Below are positions 17,135 to 25,344 of a stretch of DNA of 35,602 nucleotides, piece by piece. The notes under the pieces were generated by a model. The model saw nothing but the letters and a program-made list of their open reading frames with translations. It ran no database searches and was not told the DNA's origin. The stretch covers positions 1-35,602 of the forward strand of contig CALLVC010000100.1 in assembly GCA_938010785.1 (NCBI GenBank). The letters are read 5' to 3'. The position numbers and the translations under genes are program-made. Source of the stretch: an uncultured Saprospiraceae bacterium (GTDB taxonomy: Bacteria; Bacteroidota; Bacteroidia; Chitinophagales; Saprospiraceae). Positions within the stretch are counted from its first letter, which is position 1. Every line of letters begins with the position of its first letter.

Positions 17135-17488
17135 TTACTTCAAAAGTCTGGATACAGCAGCTTCAACCACTTTCTTAGAATTTCCTACAAAAATACCCTC
17201 ATCGATGAGGATGACAGGTCTTTTTAAAAAAGTATATTCTTCTAAAATTAATTTTTTATAGTCCTCTTCTGATAGTGTCTTTTCTTTCAAGCCCATGCTC
17301 TTGTATTTCATGGCTCTTCGGCTAAATAGTGCTTCATAAGAGCCAACTTTATTGGCCATAAAAGCCAACTGCTCCTCTGTCATTTTTACTTCTTTAATAT
17401 TTTGCAGCTCAAATCCTTCGCCATTATTTAATGTTTTAATAATACGTTGGCAAGTATTACAATTGGCTAAATGATAGATTTTTCTCAT
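17135..17488 (-). CDS. ArsC/Spx family thioredoxin-fold protein
   Basis: This 117-residue protein of the ArsC/Spx family has a CNTC motif at residues 10-13 (two cysteines, as in Spx, where ArsC usually has one) and the family's FLKRPVILIDEGIFVG segment at 87-102, with Arg90. It could be an arsenate reductase-like enzyme or a regulator; sequence alone does not decide. I choose the ATG at 17488 rather than the upstream in-frame ATG at 17509. The promoter -7 element TACTTTTG occupies 17507-17514, so the upstream ATG would lie inside or before the transcription start. Confidence 0.85.
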   Translation of the reverse strand: MRKIYHLANCNTCQRIIKTLNNGEGFELQNIKEVKMTEEQLAFMANKVGSYEALFSRRAMKYKSMGLKEKTLSEEDYKKLILEEYTFLKRPVILIDEGIFVGNSKKVVEAAVSRLLK

Positions 17489-17506
17489 GATTAGTTTATT
17501 TTTGGG

Positions 17507-17537
17507 CAAAAGTAATAAAAGAGCAGTCCGTCAACAA
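17507..17537 (-). promoter_or_regulatory. promoter of the ArsC/Spx-like gene
   Basis: On the minus strand TTG (17535-17537) is followed after 20 bp by TACTTTTG (17507-17514), a perfect TAnnTTTG. It places the transcription start near 17500 and decides the start codon at 17488. Confidence 0.65.
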
Positions 17538-17787
17538 GTTTTTCAACTGATTTAGAATCTAATTTTGAGGTTACAACTTTAGGCTATTTTTTCGTACTCA
17601 ACTTCATGTCCGATGACACGATGCTATGCCCTCAAAAAATGCCTAGTAGTTGACCAAAAGAATTAGCTCTAAACGATCGACTTATTTTTTGCTCGTTACT
17701 AAATCTGAAAAGAGTAAAAAATCAGCTCAAATTATTCAACCCATTACTAAAAATTCCGTATCCTAAGCAAGCAAACTAAAAAATTCC

Positions 17788-17829
17788 TATTTTTGCCACA
17801 GCCGAACGTACAAAATAAACTATAAGGAG
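17788..17829 (+). promoter_or_regulatory. -7 element and strong Shine-Dalgarno of the K+ channel gene
   Basis: TATTTTTG at 17788-17795 matches TAnnTTTG, but no TTG stands 20 bp upstream. AAGGAG at 17824-17829 lies 6 bp before the ATG, a Shine-Dalgarno of a strength rarely seen elsewhere in this window. Confidence 0.5.
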
Positions 17830-17835
17830 CAGCTA

Positions 17836-18660
17836 ATGCCAACTACACTAGATCCAAAAAAAGAAAAAATCCACGAAATCATCTTTGAGGCAGACACGCC
17901 AATGGGAAAGGCTTTTGACATTTTCCTAATGGGAATGATTATAGCAAGTATATTGGTGGTAATGTTGGAAAGTGTTGAATCTTTTCAAATAAAATACAAA
18001 TCAATTTTCTATGCATTGGAATGGATTTTCACCATTTTTTTCACTCTAGAATATATCCTGCGATTATATTGTGTTTATAGTCCAATAAAATATGCAAAAA
18101 GTTTTTACGGAATTATTGATGTATTAGCAGTCTTACCAACCTACCTCAGTCTCATATTACCAGGTTCACAGAGTTTGATGGTAATCAGAGCCATGCGATT
18201 GTTTCGAGTCTTTAGAATATTCAAACTAGCCCATTTTTTGAAAGAGGGACATGTCATTATACAAGCACTAAGAGCAAGTCGTGCTAAAATTACAGTCTTT
18301 TTGGTGTTTATTTTATTAATCGTAATGATAATGGGATCTATAATGTATCTTATAGAATCAGAGCATAATACTGCATTTACGAGCATTCCAACAAGTATCT
18401 ATTGGGCTATTGTTACACTGACCACTGTTGGTTATGGAGATATTGCCCCTCAAACCCCTTTAGGGCAATTTATTGCAGCAACTATCATGATAATGGGATA
18501 TGTAGTAATTGCAGTTCCAACGGGAATTGTTTCTTCGGAATTATTGAATCAAAAACAAGTACAATATAACACTCAAGCCTGTAGATATTGCGGGGAAGAA
18601 GGGCATGATGATGATGCAGTACATTGTAAATATTGTGGAGAGTTATTGAATGAATCTTAA
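17836..18660 (+). CDS. voltage-gated potassium channel with C-terminal zinc ribbon
   Basis: This is a 274-residue inner-membrane channel with six predicted transmembrane segments (S1 about 27-47, S2 57-80, S3 90-108, S4 115-133, S5 152-173, S6 210-232). S4 carries regularly spaced positive residues (Arg118, Arg121, Arg124, Arg127, Lys130). The pore helix and filter read TLTTVGYGD (194-202), the K+ selectivity signature. Four cysteines at the C-terminus (Cys249, Cys252, Cys264, Cys267; CRYCGEE ... CKYCGEL) form a zinc-ribbon-like cytoplasmic tail in place of an RCK or cyclic-nucleotide domain. Gating by voltage is expected; the ribbon may tune gating or assembly. It is convergent with leuA. 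Confidence 0.93.
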   Translation: MPTTLDPKKEKIHEIIFEADTPMGKAFDIFLMGMIIASILVVMLESVESFQIKYKSIFYALEWIFTIFFTLEYILRLYCVYSPIKYAKSFYGIIDVLAVLPTYLSLILPGSQSLMVIRAMRLFRVFRIFKLAHFLKEGHVIIQALRASRAKITVFLVFILLIVMIMGSIMYLIESEHNTAFTSIPTSIYWAIVTLTTVGYGDIAPQTPLGQFIAATIMIMGYVVIAVPTGIVSSELLNQKQVQYNTQACRYCGEEGHDDDAVHCKYCGELLNES

Positions 18661-18685
18661 GTACGGAACGTGATAAAATAACTTT

Positions 18686-19861
18686 TTACAAAGTAATAGC
18701 ATTCACGAATAAGCCCATTCGCTCACAAATAATCATCAAATCCTTATCGTCTATTTCCTTTTTAGTATCTGCCATTTTCAAAAATTCAGGATATAATTTA
18801 TCTAATTCTACTTTGGTTAAATTGATGCCGATTTCTTTGCATCGAAAAGCCAAAGCCGCTCTTCCACTTCTCGCAGTTAAAACAATAGAACTTTTATCAA
18901 CTCCTACATCTGCAGGGTCCATTATTTCGTAAGTTTCTCTCTTTTTAATTACACCATCTTGGTGAATACCCGAAGAATGAGCAAAAGCATTTTCACCAAC
19001 AATCGCTTTATTCGCTTGTACGACCATACCCATTCTGTCCGAGACTAAGCTGCTCAAAGACTTTAGCATTTTAGTATTGATACCCGTATCCAAATTCAAT
19101 CTAGGATGTTGTTTCATAATCATCACCACTTCTTCCAAAGAAGTATTACCTGCTCTTTCACCAATTCCATTAATAGTACATTCAATTTGTCTAGCGCCAT
19201 TAGACACCCCAGCAATAGAATTCGCTGTTGCTAAACCTAAATCATTATGACAATGTGTAGAAATGATAGCCTTATGAATTCCTTTTACATGCTCTTTAAG
19301 ATATTTAATTTTTGCACCATATTCTTCTGGTAAGCAGTAACCAGTGGTATCTGGAATATTTAAGACCGTGGCACCAGCTTTGATAGCAGCTTCACAAACT
19401 TTTGCTAAAAATTCATTATCTGTTCTCCCTGCATCTTCTGCATAAAACTCCACATCTTCTACAAATCTTTTGGCGTGTTTGACAGCGGCCACAGTTCTTT
19501 CAATAATCTTTTCTCTGGTCGTTCTTAGCTTATATTGAACATGAGAGTCAGAAGTACCAATGCCTGTATGGATTCTAGGTCTTTTAGCAAATTTTAGGGC
19601 ATCACCCGCTACCTCAATATCTTTCATTACTGCTCGGGACAAACCACAAACAATAGGGTCATTAACTGCTTTACAAATTTCTTCCACTGATTTGAAATCC
19701 CCTGGGCTTGAGATAGGGAATCCTGCCTCTATAATATCAACGCCTAATTGCTCAAGTTTTAAAGCAATTTCTACTTTCTCAGGTGTATTTAGTTTACAAC
19801 CGGGAACTTGTTCTCCATCACGTAATGTTGTATCAAAAATATAAACTTTGTCGCTTGCCAT
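18686..19861 (-). CDS. leuA: 2-isopropylmalate synthase, short form
   Basis: LeuA condenses acetyl-CoA with 2-oxoisovalerate, the first step of leucine synthesis. The TIM barrel is complete: [17 protein letters not shown] (13-29), metal ligands in STHCHNDLG (His203, His205), and [18 protein letters not shown] (222-239). The protein is 391 residues, whereas classical LeuA is about 500-520. It has the barrel and the start of the subdomain that follows, but lacks the C-terminal regulatory (leucine-binding) domain. Short, unregulated LeuA-like enzymes are known. Homocitrate synthase or citramalate synthase remain possible. No other leu genes are near. Confidence 0.87.
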   Translation of the reverse strand: MASDKVYIFDTTLRDGEQVPGCKLNTPEKVEIALKLEQLGVDIIEAGFPISSPGDFKSVEEICKAVNDPIVCGLSRAVMKDIEVAGDALKFAKRPRIHTGIGTSDSHVQYKLRTTREKIIERTVAAVKHAKRFVEDVEFYAEDAGRTDNEFLAKVCEAAIKAGATVLNIPDTTGYCLPEEYGAKIKYLKEHVKGIHKAIISTHCHNDLGLATANSIAGVSNGARQIECTINGIGERAGNTSLEEVVMIMKQHPRLNLDTGINTKMLKSLSSLVSDRMGMVVQANKAIVGENAFAHSSGIHQDGVIKKRETYEIMDPADVGVDKSSIVLTARSGRAALAFRCKEIGINLTKVELDKLYPEFLKMADTKKEIDDKDLMIICERMGLFVNAITL

Positions 19862-20193
19862 AATGTTTGTTTAATTCTTCTAATAACTCTTCGTTTCTAC
19901 TATTAATTAAGTAGGTGGTATTGATATATCCAGAAATTTAAGAATTAGTATAAGACTTGTTAAGCTTGGATTAATTATCTTTGAGTTTTTAAATAAAAAT
20001 TAAGTAAAATGAAAAATAGTCCAAGTTAGGAAATCGTATTTTATAGAATTTTTATTCCTCAATTAATGTTTTTCAAATTTATCTTCGATTTAATAAGTGA
20101 CAAAATCTTATATGAATAAAACATACAACAGCCAAAATAAGTTAACGTGTATAATTTACTGAAAATCAACTTATTGCAAACAAACTAAATACA
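19862..20193. other. gene-free region between divergent genes
   Basis: This is an AT-rich 332-bp stretch. The only promoter-like match is a plus-strand TATCTTTG at 19976-19983 with a TTG at 19957-19959 (spacing 16 instead of about 20). It could serve the gene at 20194 with a leader of about 200 nt. I see no leader peptide or T-box upstream of leuA. Confidence 0.5.
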
Positions 20194-21759
20194 ATGCGCA
20201 AGCAACAAACAGACCATTTAATTCAACTAATTACTTCTTTAAGTAAGGCGGAAAAGCGACACTTTAGGTTATTCGTTACAAGGAATCAAGCTTCGGATGA
20301 ATTATTGTTTTTGCAATTGTTTGATATGATAGACAAGCATAATGACTATGAAGAGGCCTTAATACTGAAGAAAATCCCTCAAATTAAGAAAAGACAGCTA
20401 TCAAATTTAAAAGCGCACTTATACAAACAACTTCTATTAAGTCTTAGATTATTAAGCAGAAACTATAACATAGATATTGAAATTAGAGAACGAATTGACT
20501 ATGCGAAGGTCTTATACAATAAAGGATTGTATCGCCAAAGTTTAGAAATGTTAGACAAAGCTAAGTCACTTGCTCTTAAATATAAGCAGAATACTTTAGC
20601 CTTGGAGGTTGTAGAATTTGAAAAATTAATCGAGTCTCAATACATCACTCGCAGCATCAATACACGTGCAGAAGTATTAACCAAAGAAGCCAATGAAATC
20701 TCACAGAGAGCCATTCGAACCCAAAAATTATCTAATGTAGCCTTACAATTATATGGTCTATACCTTAAAATAGGTTTTGTTCGAAATGAAAAGGACCACT
20801 TTTTTGTTAAAGAATTTTTTCATTCTAGTTTGCCCCAATACAATTTAGAGGAATTGGGCTTTTATGAACGACTGTATTATTACCAATCCTATGTATGGTA
20901 TCACCATACCACACAAGATTTTTTACATTGTTATAAGTATGCACAAAAATGGATTGATTTATTCAATGAATCACCTGAAATGAAGCAAATTGACCCTGCG
21001 ATATATATCAAGGGCTTACATAATTTACTAAGTTCTTTATTCTATCTTTCTCATTATACTCGATTCGTAGAGGTTTTAAGTGAATTGGAAAATTTTAAAC
21101 TTAATGAGAAAAATAAAAGAATTCATAATTTAGAAAGCATTTTACATCTATTCCGATATACCCATAAAATCAATCTTCATTATATGGAAGGAACCTTTGA
21201 TGAAGGGATTCATCTTGTTCCTGAGTTGGTGGAGTGTATCAATTCCGAAAAATATCATTGGGATGTCCATCGGGTTATGTTATTTCACTACAGGATAGCC
21301 TGTTTATACTTTTCAAGCGGTAAGAATGATAGTGCCATTCATCACTTAAATCTAATTTTAAACGCACCCAATCCACAAATTAGAGAAGATATTCAGTGTT
21401 TTGCCCGTTTCCTAAATCTAATGGCCCATTATGAATTAGGTCATACGCAATTGGTTGAATATTTGGTGAAATCTGTTTATCGTTTCCTAGCCAAAATGCA
21501 AGAATTGCATCAAGCCCAGAAAGAAATTCTTAAATTTTTGAGAAGACTACACCGAATTCAAAGAAAAAATAGCCTGCAAAAAGAGTTCATCAAACTAAAA
21601 GCCAATCTTGAAAAAATTCAGGATGCCCCTTATGAACGTAGACCCTTTCTCTATTTAGATATAATTTCATGGTTAGAGTCAAAAATTGAAAATAAACCTG
21701 TTAAAGCCGTTATCCGAGAGAAGTTCTTAAAAAAACGATTGACTTTAGGTAATCAATAG
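20194..21759 (+). CDS. large helical-repeat (TPR-like) protein of unknown function
   Basis: This 521-residue protein is almost entirely alpha-helical. It has no signal peptide and no membrane segment, so it should be cytosolic. The N-terminus (MRKQQTDHLIQLITSLSKAE) and residues 60-120 are rich in Leu, Lys and Arg. Segments such as YAKVLYNKGLYRQSLEML (about 109-126) and FHYRIACLYFSSGKNDSAIHHL (about 365-386) look like single TPR hairpins, and the C-terminus is strongly basic (REKFLKKRLTL). Such proteins occur in Saprospiria-like genomes, but I cannot name a family or role; protein-protein binding is the natural guess. It stands alone and is followed by a hairpin. Confidence 0.75.
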   Translation: MRKQQTDHLIQLITSLSKAEKRHFRLFVTRNQASDELLFLQLFDMIDKHNDYEEALILKKIPQIKKRQLSNLKAHLYKQLLLSLRLLSRNYNIDIEIRERIDYAKVLYNKGLYRQSLEMLDKAKSLALKYKQNTLALEVVEFEKLIESQYITRSINTRAEVLTKEANEISQRAIRTQKLSNVALQLYGLYLKIGFVRNEKDHFFVKEFFHSSLPQYNLEELGFYERLYYYQSYVWYHHTTQDFLHCYKYAQKWIDLFNESPEMKQIDPAIYIKGLHNLLSSLFYLSHYTRFVEVLSELENFKLNEKNKRIHNLESILHLFRYTHKINLHYMEGTFDEGIHLVPELVECINSEKYHWDVHRVMLFHYRIACLYFSSGKNDSAIHHLNLILNAPNPQIREDIQCFARFLNLMAHYELGHTQLVEYLVKSVYRFLAKMQELHQAQKEILKFLRRLHRIQRKNSLQKEFIKLKANLEKIQDAPYERRPFLYLDIISWLESKIENKPVKAVIREKFLKKRLTLGNQ

Positions 21760-21823
21760 CTTGGGATTGGATGCAGACGAATTTTAAGTCAAATCCTAAC
21801 TTGAAGAAGTCCGTACCATAGAG

Positions 21824-21868
21824 GTCAGAAGTCAGACCGTTTACTTTGTAAACTATCTGACTTCTAAC
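21824..21868. terminator. compound hairpin after the TPR-like gene
   Basis: Outer arms 21824-21836 (gtcagaagtcaga) and 21856-21868 pair with one mismatch. An inner perfect 6-bp stem (gtttac ttt gtaaac, 21839-21853) stacks on it. It lies 65 bp after the stop. There is no T-run, so termination is likely but not certain. Confidence 0.55.
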
Positions 21869-21936
21869 TTACTCACTATCAATCCTTTAGCATCAATTCT
21901 TGTCAAGAAAACGCAAGAAACAACTTAAAAGGAACT

Positions 21937-22011
21937 ATGTCAACAACAGAATACTCACAATTCCATACCGTTCTTTTTCTTGAAGAAACCGTTCCAAAAA
22001 AAATAAGTTAA
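21937..22011 (+). CDS. possible 24-residue small protein (weak)
   Basis: An ATG at 21937 follows aaaagga at a suitable distance and opens a frame of 24 codons (MSTTEYSQFHTVLFLEE, then TVPKKIS) before TAA. It is soluble-looking and has no known relatives in my memory. The frame lies in the 438-bp gap (21760-22197) between the TPR-like gene and the response regulator, upstream of the latter's promoter. Chance alone could give such a frame. Confidence 0.2.
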   Translation: MSTTEYSQFHTVLFLEETVPKKIS

Positions 22012-22046
22012 AATATTTTATTTTAATATAAATAATTACCACTTCA

Positions 22047-22077
22047 TTGCTAATTATCATAACTTCGCTTATATTTA
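22047..22077 (+). promoter_or_regulatory. promoter of the LytTR regulator
   Basis: TTG (22047-22049), 20 bp, then TATATTTA (22070-22077), one base off TAnnTTTG. The predicted transcript has a leader of about 115 nt before the ATG at 22198. Confidence 0.5.
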
Positions 22078-22197
22078 TAAAATATAAATAATAACTTTTT
22101 CAGTTAGAGTTTATATGCAGGTAAACAAAACAAATTTAGCTAATAAGTAAAGTGTTTTCTTCGAAAAAGAAGGGCTTTTGCCAAAACAAACCATACT

Positions 22198-22974
22198 ATG
22201 ATAAATGCTGTAATTATTGATGACGAACCAGCTGGCGTCAGTAATCTAAGTAATCAATTAGGATTACATTGTCAAAATATCGAAGTGGTTGGAACTGCTG
22301 AGGATATTGAATCAGGATTAGCACTAATAAACAATCGAAAGAAAAAAATTGATGTAGCTTTTCTTGACATTAACTTACCAGACGGTCTAGTTTTTACCCT
22401 AATAGACCAAATCAAAGACATTAATTTCGAAATAATTTTTGTTACTGCTTATGATAAATTTGCTATTCGAGCATGCGAATACAGTAGCATAGGCTATGTA
22501 ACCAAACCTATTGACGCAGATGATTTAGTAGCTGCGGTTAATCGCATTCCAAAAGGTAGACGCTACAGTGATACCAAAGAAAAATTAGAAGTATTCAAGG
22601 GACATTATAACCCAAATCCATTTCAAAAGATTGGAATTTCTTCCATGACGGAAGTACAGTTTGTGCAAATCACAGATATCATTCGCCTAGAAGCAGACGA
22701 CAATATGACTCATTTTTGGATAAAGGATGGTCGAAGAATAACAGCGTCTAAAACACTTAAGCATTTTGATAACTTATTGACCCCATTCAATTTCTTTAAA
22801 GTTCATCAAAGCCATTTAATAAATTTGAACTACATTAAATCTTATGTTAGAAACGAAGGTGGCTACTTATTAATGGAGGATGGAAAGTCAGTTGAAATCT
22901 CTCGAAGAAGGAGGCCTTTATTTTTAGAAAAATTAAGACAACTTCAGGAAACATTTGTTCCTGAGTCCACGTAA
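22198..22974 (+). CDS. LytTR-family response regulator
   Basis: This is a 258-residue two-domain regulator. Receiver domain 1-120: acidic pocket Asp8/Asp9, phospho-acceptor Asp57 (FLDINLPDG), Thr83 (VTAYDKF) and Lys103 (TKPID) are all present, so it should be phosphorylated. LytTR DNA-binding domain about 145-250: EADDNMTHFWIKDGR, FFKVHQSHLINLNYI and EISRRRRPLF are typical. The usual partner, a LytS-like or 7TM histidine kinase, is not adjacent. The TPR-type kinase at 5371-7572 is a HisKA enzyme far away and not an obvious partner. A strong terminator follows. Confidence 0.95.
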   Translation: MINAVIIDDEPAGVSNLSNQLGLHCQNIEVVGTAEDIESGLALINNRKKKIDVAFLDINLPDGLVFTLIDQIKDINFEIIFVTAYDKFAIRACEYSSIGYVTKPIDADDLVAAVNRIPKGRRYSDTKEKLEVFKGHYNPNPFQKIGISSMTEVQFVQITDIIRLEADDNMTHFWIKDGRRITASKTLKHFDNLLTPFNFFKVHQSHLINLNYIKSYVRNEGGYLLMEDGKSVEISRRRRPLFLEKLRQLQETFVPEST

Positions 22975-22991
22975 TAAATAAAAGAACATTT

Positions 22992-23030
22992 AAAAAGCCC
23001 TTTAGAATTAATTTTCTAAAGGGCTTTTTT
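22992..23030. terminator. strong bidirectional terminator
   Basis: A perfect 16-bp stem (22992-23007 with 23014-23029) has loop ttaatt and core gccctttagaa, with A-run and T-run ends. It lies between the convergent LytTR and aminotransferase genes. Confidence 0.92.
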
Positions 23031-23062
23031 AGTATAAGTACCATCGAATTCAATTCTTAATA

Positions 23063-24319
23063 CTACCCTGCCATTTCATTCAAAGCATTCACAAATACAT
23101 CCAACTCCTCCAAAGTCGTATAAACATTCGGTGTAATTCTACATCCATGAACACCAGCGCCATCAATAGCAACCGTCCAAATTTTATATTTATCCAATAG
23201 CGTTTTTGCCACATCATGGGGCTTCATATTTTTGATACCGACATTAGCAATTCCACAAGAACGATGTCTTTCAACAGGTGTATTGACGATGATATTAGGA
23301 TTACTTCTAACCTTATCCGTCCAATAATTTTGAATATACCTCAGTCTTGCCTCCTTTCTATCCATGCCCAATTTTTCTAAATAGTCTATTGCATCTCCAA
23401 CACCTAAGTCGGTATGAACAGGATGAGTTCCCGTATGGTTTAGTCTACGCAAGTCATCCATTTTCTTTCCAAAGTCTGCAAATCTAGGCCAGATTTTCTC
23501 TGTTTTAGATTTGTGAACATATAATAGTCCAGCTCCTAGTGGCGCACTTAACCACTTATGCAAAGAACTGCCATAATAATCGCAGCCTAAATCTTTCATA
23601 GAAAATTTAAAATGGCCTACAGCATGTGCTCCATCTACCATCACCTCTACCCCATGTCTATGTGCCATTTCACAGATTTTTTTAATCGGTAAAATATGCC
23701 CAGTAACATTTACAATATGGCAAACCATCAATAAACGAGTTTTGGGCGTAATAGCACTTTCATATAAAGCCACTAATTCTTCATCAGATTTCGGATGATT
23801 TGGAATAGAAACTATTCGTGTTTTGACACCATGCATTAAAGAAACCTGTTTAAACATTTGTCTCATTGCGCCATAATCTTGAGCCGCAAAGACTGCTTCA
23901 TCCCCTCTGTTCCAAGGGAAACCAGCAATAATAGTATCCAAGGACTCTGTAGTATTTCTGGTAATTACAACTTCTCCAGGGTCTGCATCAACTAATTTTG
24001 CCAACCTATCAGCTACTCCATCCTTATTATCCCATTGTACTGTTCTCATATACCAAGACCCTTGATAGTTAGTCTCTCTAGCGTGGTTGATATAATTTTC
24101 TAAAGTCTCTTGAGGAATGATGCAATAATAACCATTTTCCAAGTTAATATAATCTGGTTTTAGCCGATAGCCTGCTCTAACCTTTAACCAAAAGTCTTCG
24201 TCTTTAGCTAAGTCTTCTGGTGTAATCGTTTTGAATTTTGATATTAAATCAGATAAATATTGGAAAGCAGGTGCAGTAGAAACACCTAAGGTCGTTTTAA
24301 TAAAATCTCGTTTTGTCAT
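23063..24319 (-). CDS. class V aminotransferase-fold PLP enzyme, probably exported
   Basis: This 418-residue PLP enzyme is of the class V (isopenicillin-N epimerase / cysteine desulfurase-like) group. It has a PLP-ring Asp229 in VDGAHAVGH and the PLP Lys255 in SSLHKWLSAPLGAG, with TTESLD (124-129) for phosphate binding. The N-terminus MTKRDFIKTTLGVSTAPAF resembles a twin-arginine signal, with Lys-Arg in place of Arg-Arg. That suits export of a folded cofactor protein, though cleavage is uncertain. The substrate is unknown. The gene lies 62 bp downstream of the PaiA-like gene on the same strand, so co-transcription is possible. Confidence 0.9.
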   Translation of the reverse strand: MTKRDFIKTTLGVSTAPAFQYLSDLISKFKTITPEDLAKDEDFWLKVRAGYRLKPDYINLENGYYCIIPQETLENYINHARETNYQGSWYMRTVQWDNKDGVADRLAKLVDADPGEVVITRNTTESLDTIIAGFPWNRGDEAVFAAQDYGAMRQMFKQVSLMHGVKTRIVSIPNHPKSDEELVALYESAITPKTRLLMVCHIVNVTGHILPIKKICEMAHRHGVEVMVDGAHAVGHFKFSMKDLGCDYYGSSLHKWLSAPLGAGLLYVHKSKTEKIWPRFADFGKKMDDLRRLNHTGTHPVHTDLGVGDAIDYLEKLGMDRKEARLRYIQNYWTDKVRSNPNIIVNTPVERHRSCGIANVGIKNMKPHDVAKTLLDKYKIWTVAIDGAGVHGCRITPNVYTTLEELDVFVNALNEMAG

Positions 24320-24381
24320 TTAAAATTAGTTTACTTGATTAATAGCAATTTAAATGTAAGAAAGTAGGGATTATATTACAC

Positions 24382-24909
24382 TTATTCTTCCATTAGCAGC
24401 TTTAATTCCATGAGTAAATCCATTTGTAAATCTTTACCTAACAGAAAACTATGTTTGTCAAACTGCTTAAAACCATTTCGTTCGTAGAATCGAATGGCCC
24501 CATAATTCTTTTCCCAAACACCTAACCATAAATGCGTTTTCTTCATTTTTCTGGCTAAGGTAAATATCTTATCAAACATTAATTGTCCAATTCCGATACC
24601 TTGATATGGCGTTAAAAGATAAATGCGCTCTATCTCAAATCCTCCTTCGATTGGTTCGTTTTGAGCAGATTCAATGTTTATTTTAAAATAGCCGACAATT
24701 ATTTCTCTTGATTTAACAAAATAAAAAATAGAATCTTCATCCATTAATTCTTCCTTCAATTTTGCCATACTAAAAGCAACATTACAATAGGCTTCCATAT
24801 CTTCTTGCTCATTTTGCGCTCCAAAAGCTTCTACAAAAGTATTTAAGCTAAGCTCTTGAAGGAGCTCCAATTCTTCTAAAGTGCATTTATGAAATTGTAG
24901 ACTATTCAT
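24382..24909 (-). CDS. GNAT acetyltransferase, PaiA-like (polyamine type)
   Basis: This is a 175-residue GNAT enzyme. The acetyl-CoA loop is RIYLLTPYQGIGIGQ (95-109; Q-x-x-G-x-G at 103-108). The order of motifs follows Bacillus PaiA, a spermidine/spermine N-acetyltransferase: SLNTFVEAFGAQN (21-33), VGYFKINI...AQNE, EIERIY, LWLGVWEKNYGAIRFYERNGF (127-147) and HSFLLGKDLQMDLLM. PaiA-like activity is therefore likely but not certain, since related GNATs differ in substrate. A MITE-like element ends only 13 bp before the start codon, so the original promoter has been displaced or replaced. Confidence 0.85.
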   Translation of the reverse strand: MNSLQFHKCTLEELELLQELSLNTFVEAFGAQNEQEDMEAYCNVAFSMAKLKEELMDEDSIFYFVKSREIIVGYFKINIESAQNEPIEGGFEIERIYLLTPYQGIGIGQLMFDKIFTLARKMKKTHLWLGVWEKNYGAIRFYERNGFKQFDKHSFLLGKDLQMDLLMELKLLMEE

Positions 24910-24922
24910 AAGATAGGAATTG

Positions 24923-25122
24923 TAAGTAGGTGGACAGAAATAATCTCCCTTTTTGACCGATGCTATTTTTTCAGTAAACTAGGCATGAAGAAGTGTAAAC
25001 TTCTGAACCGCAACGCGGATGGGATGCTTGAATAGCCTTCGCTATTGAAATATTTTTTAACGACGTTTAATGGTAAAAGAGCCCGTCATAAAATGTGTAT
25101 GTTATTTCTGTCCACCTACTTA
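24923..25122. mobile_element. MITE-like element with 21-bp perfect terminal inverted repeats
   Basis: Positions 24923-24943 (begins taagtaggtggacag) and 25102-25122 are perfect 21-bp reverse complements that frame 200 bp without a gene. Both outer ends contain TA, compatible with a TA target duplication as made by IS630/Tc1-mariner-type transposases, which would make the element 24925-25120. The interior holds small hairpins (agaag/cttct near 25010, aatag/ctatt near 25035). Short size, no transposase and perfect ends fit a non-autonomous element that is recent or active. It lies between the PaiA-like gene and the ROK operon. Confidence 0.75.
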
Positions 25123-25344
25123 TATGGTGTCAATACAATATTAATTACTGTTGAAAAAAGGAATAAGGTAATTGCCTCTTAAGAGTATATCTAAAGTATT
25201 CCTAATTAAAACCTATGCTAAAATTAGTGAAAAAAATTTTAATAAAAAAAGAAAAAATGTATATTTGTGTACGGGCACGGAATTAGCTTAAGGAATCATA
25301 GAATAACTCAAACTACTATTTTCTAATTTTGAAAAATTTCATTT
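25123..25344 (+). promoter_or_regulatory. promoter region of the ROK / NagB operon
   Basis: A perfect TAnnTTTG (TATATTTG) lies at 25260-25267; upstream at the right distance is only TTT (25237-25239). Transcription should start near 25274, leaving about 70 nt before the start codon. The remaining bases are AT-rich and unremarkable. Confidence 0.5.

Larger units (their letters stand above)
17489..17835. other. gene-free region between divergent genes
   Basis: Besides the ArsC-like promoter and the K+ channel promoter, nothing is recognisable here. The middle (17540-17760) is plain AT-rich sequence without a strong repeat. Confidence 0.6.

Noticed and set aside
17489-17509. An upstream ATG at 17509 for the ArsC-like gene.
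   Set aside because: It lies in the -7 box of the promoter, so transcription begins downstream of it.
19862-20193. T-box or leader-peptide control upstream of leuA.
   Set aside because: No leucine-rich leader frame, no T-box motif and no terminator/antiterminator pair could be seen in the gap.
5371-22974. Histidine kinase (5371-7572) and LytTR regulator (22198-22974) as one two-component pair.
   Set aside because: They are 15 kb apart with many genes between, and LytTR regulators usually pair with LytS/7TM-type kinases, not HisKA enzymes of this form.
24923-25122. A complete insertion sequence.
   Set aside because: The 200 bp between and including the ends have no room for a transposase, so only a non-autonomous element is supported.
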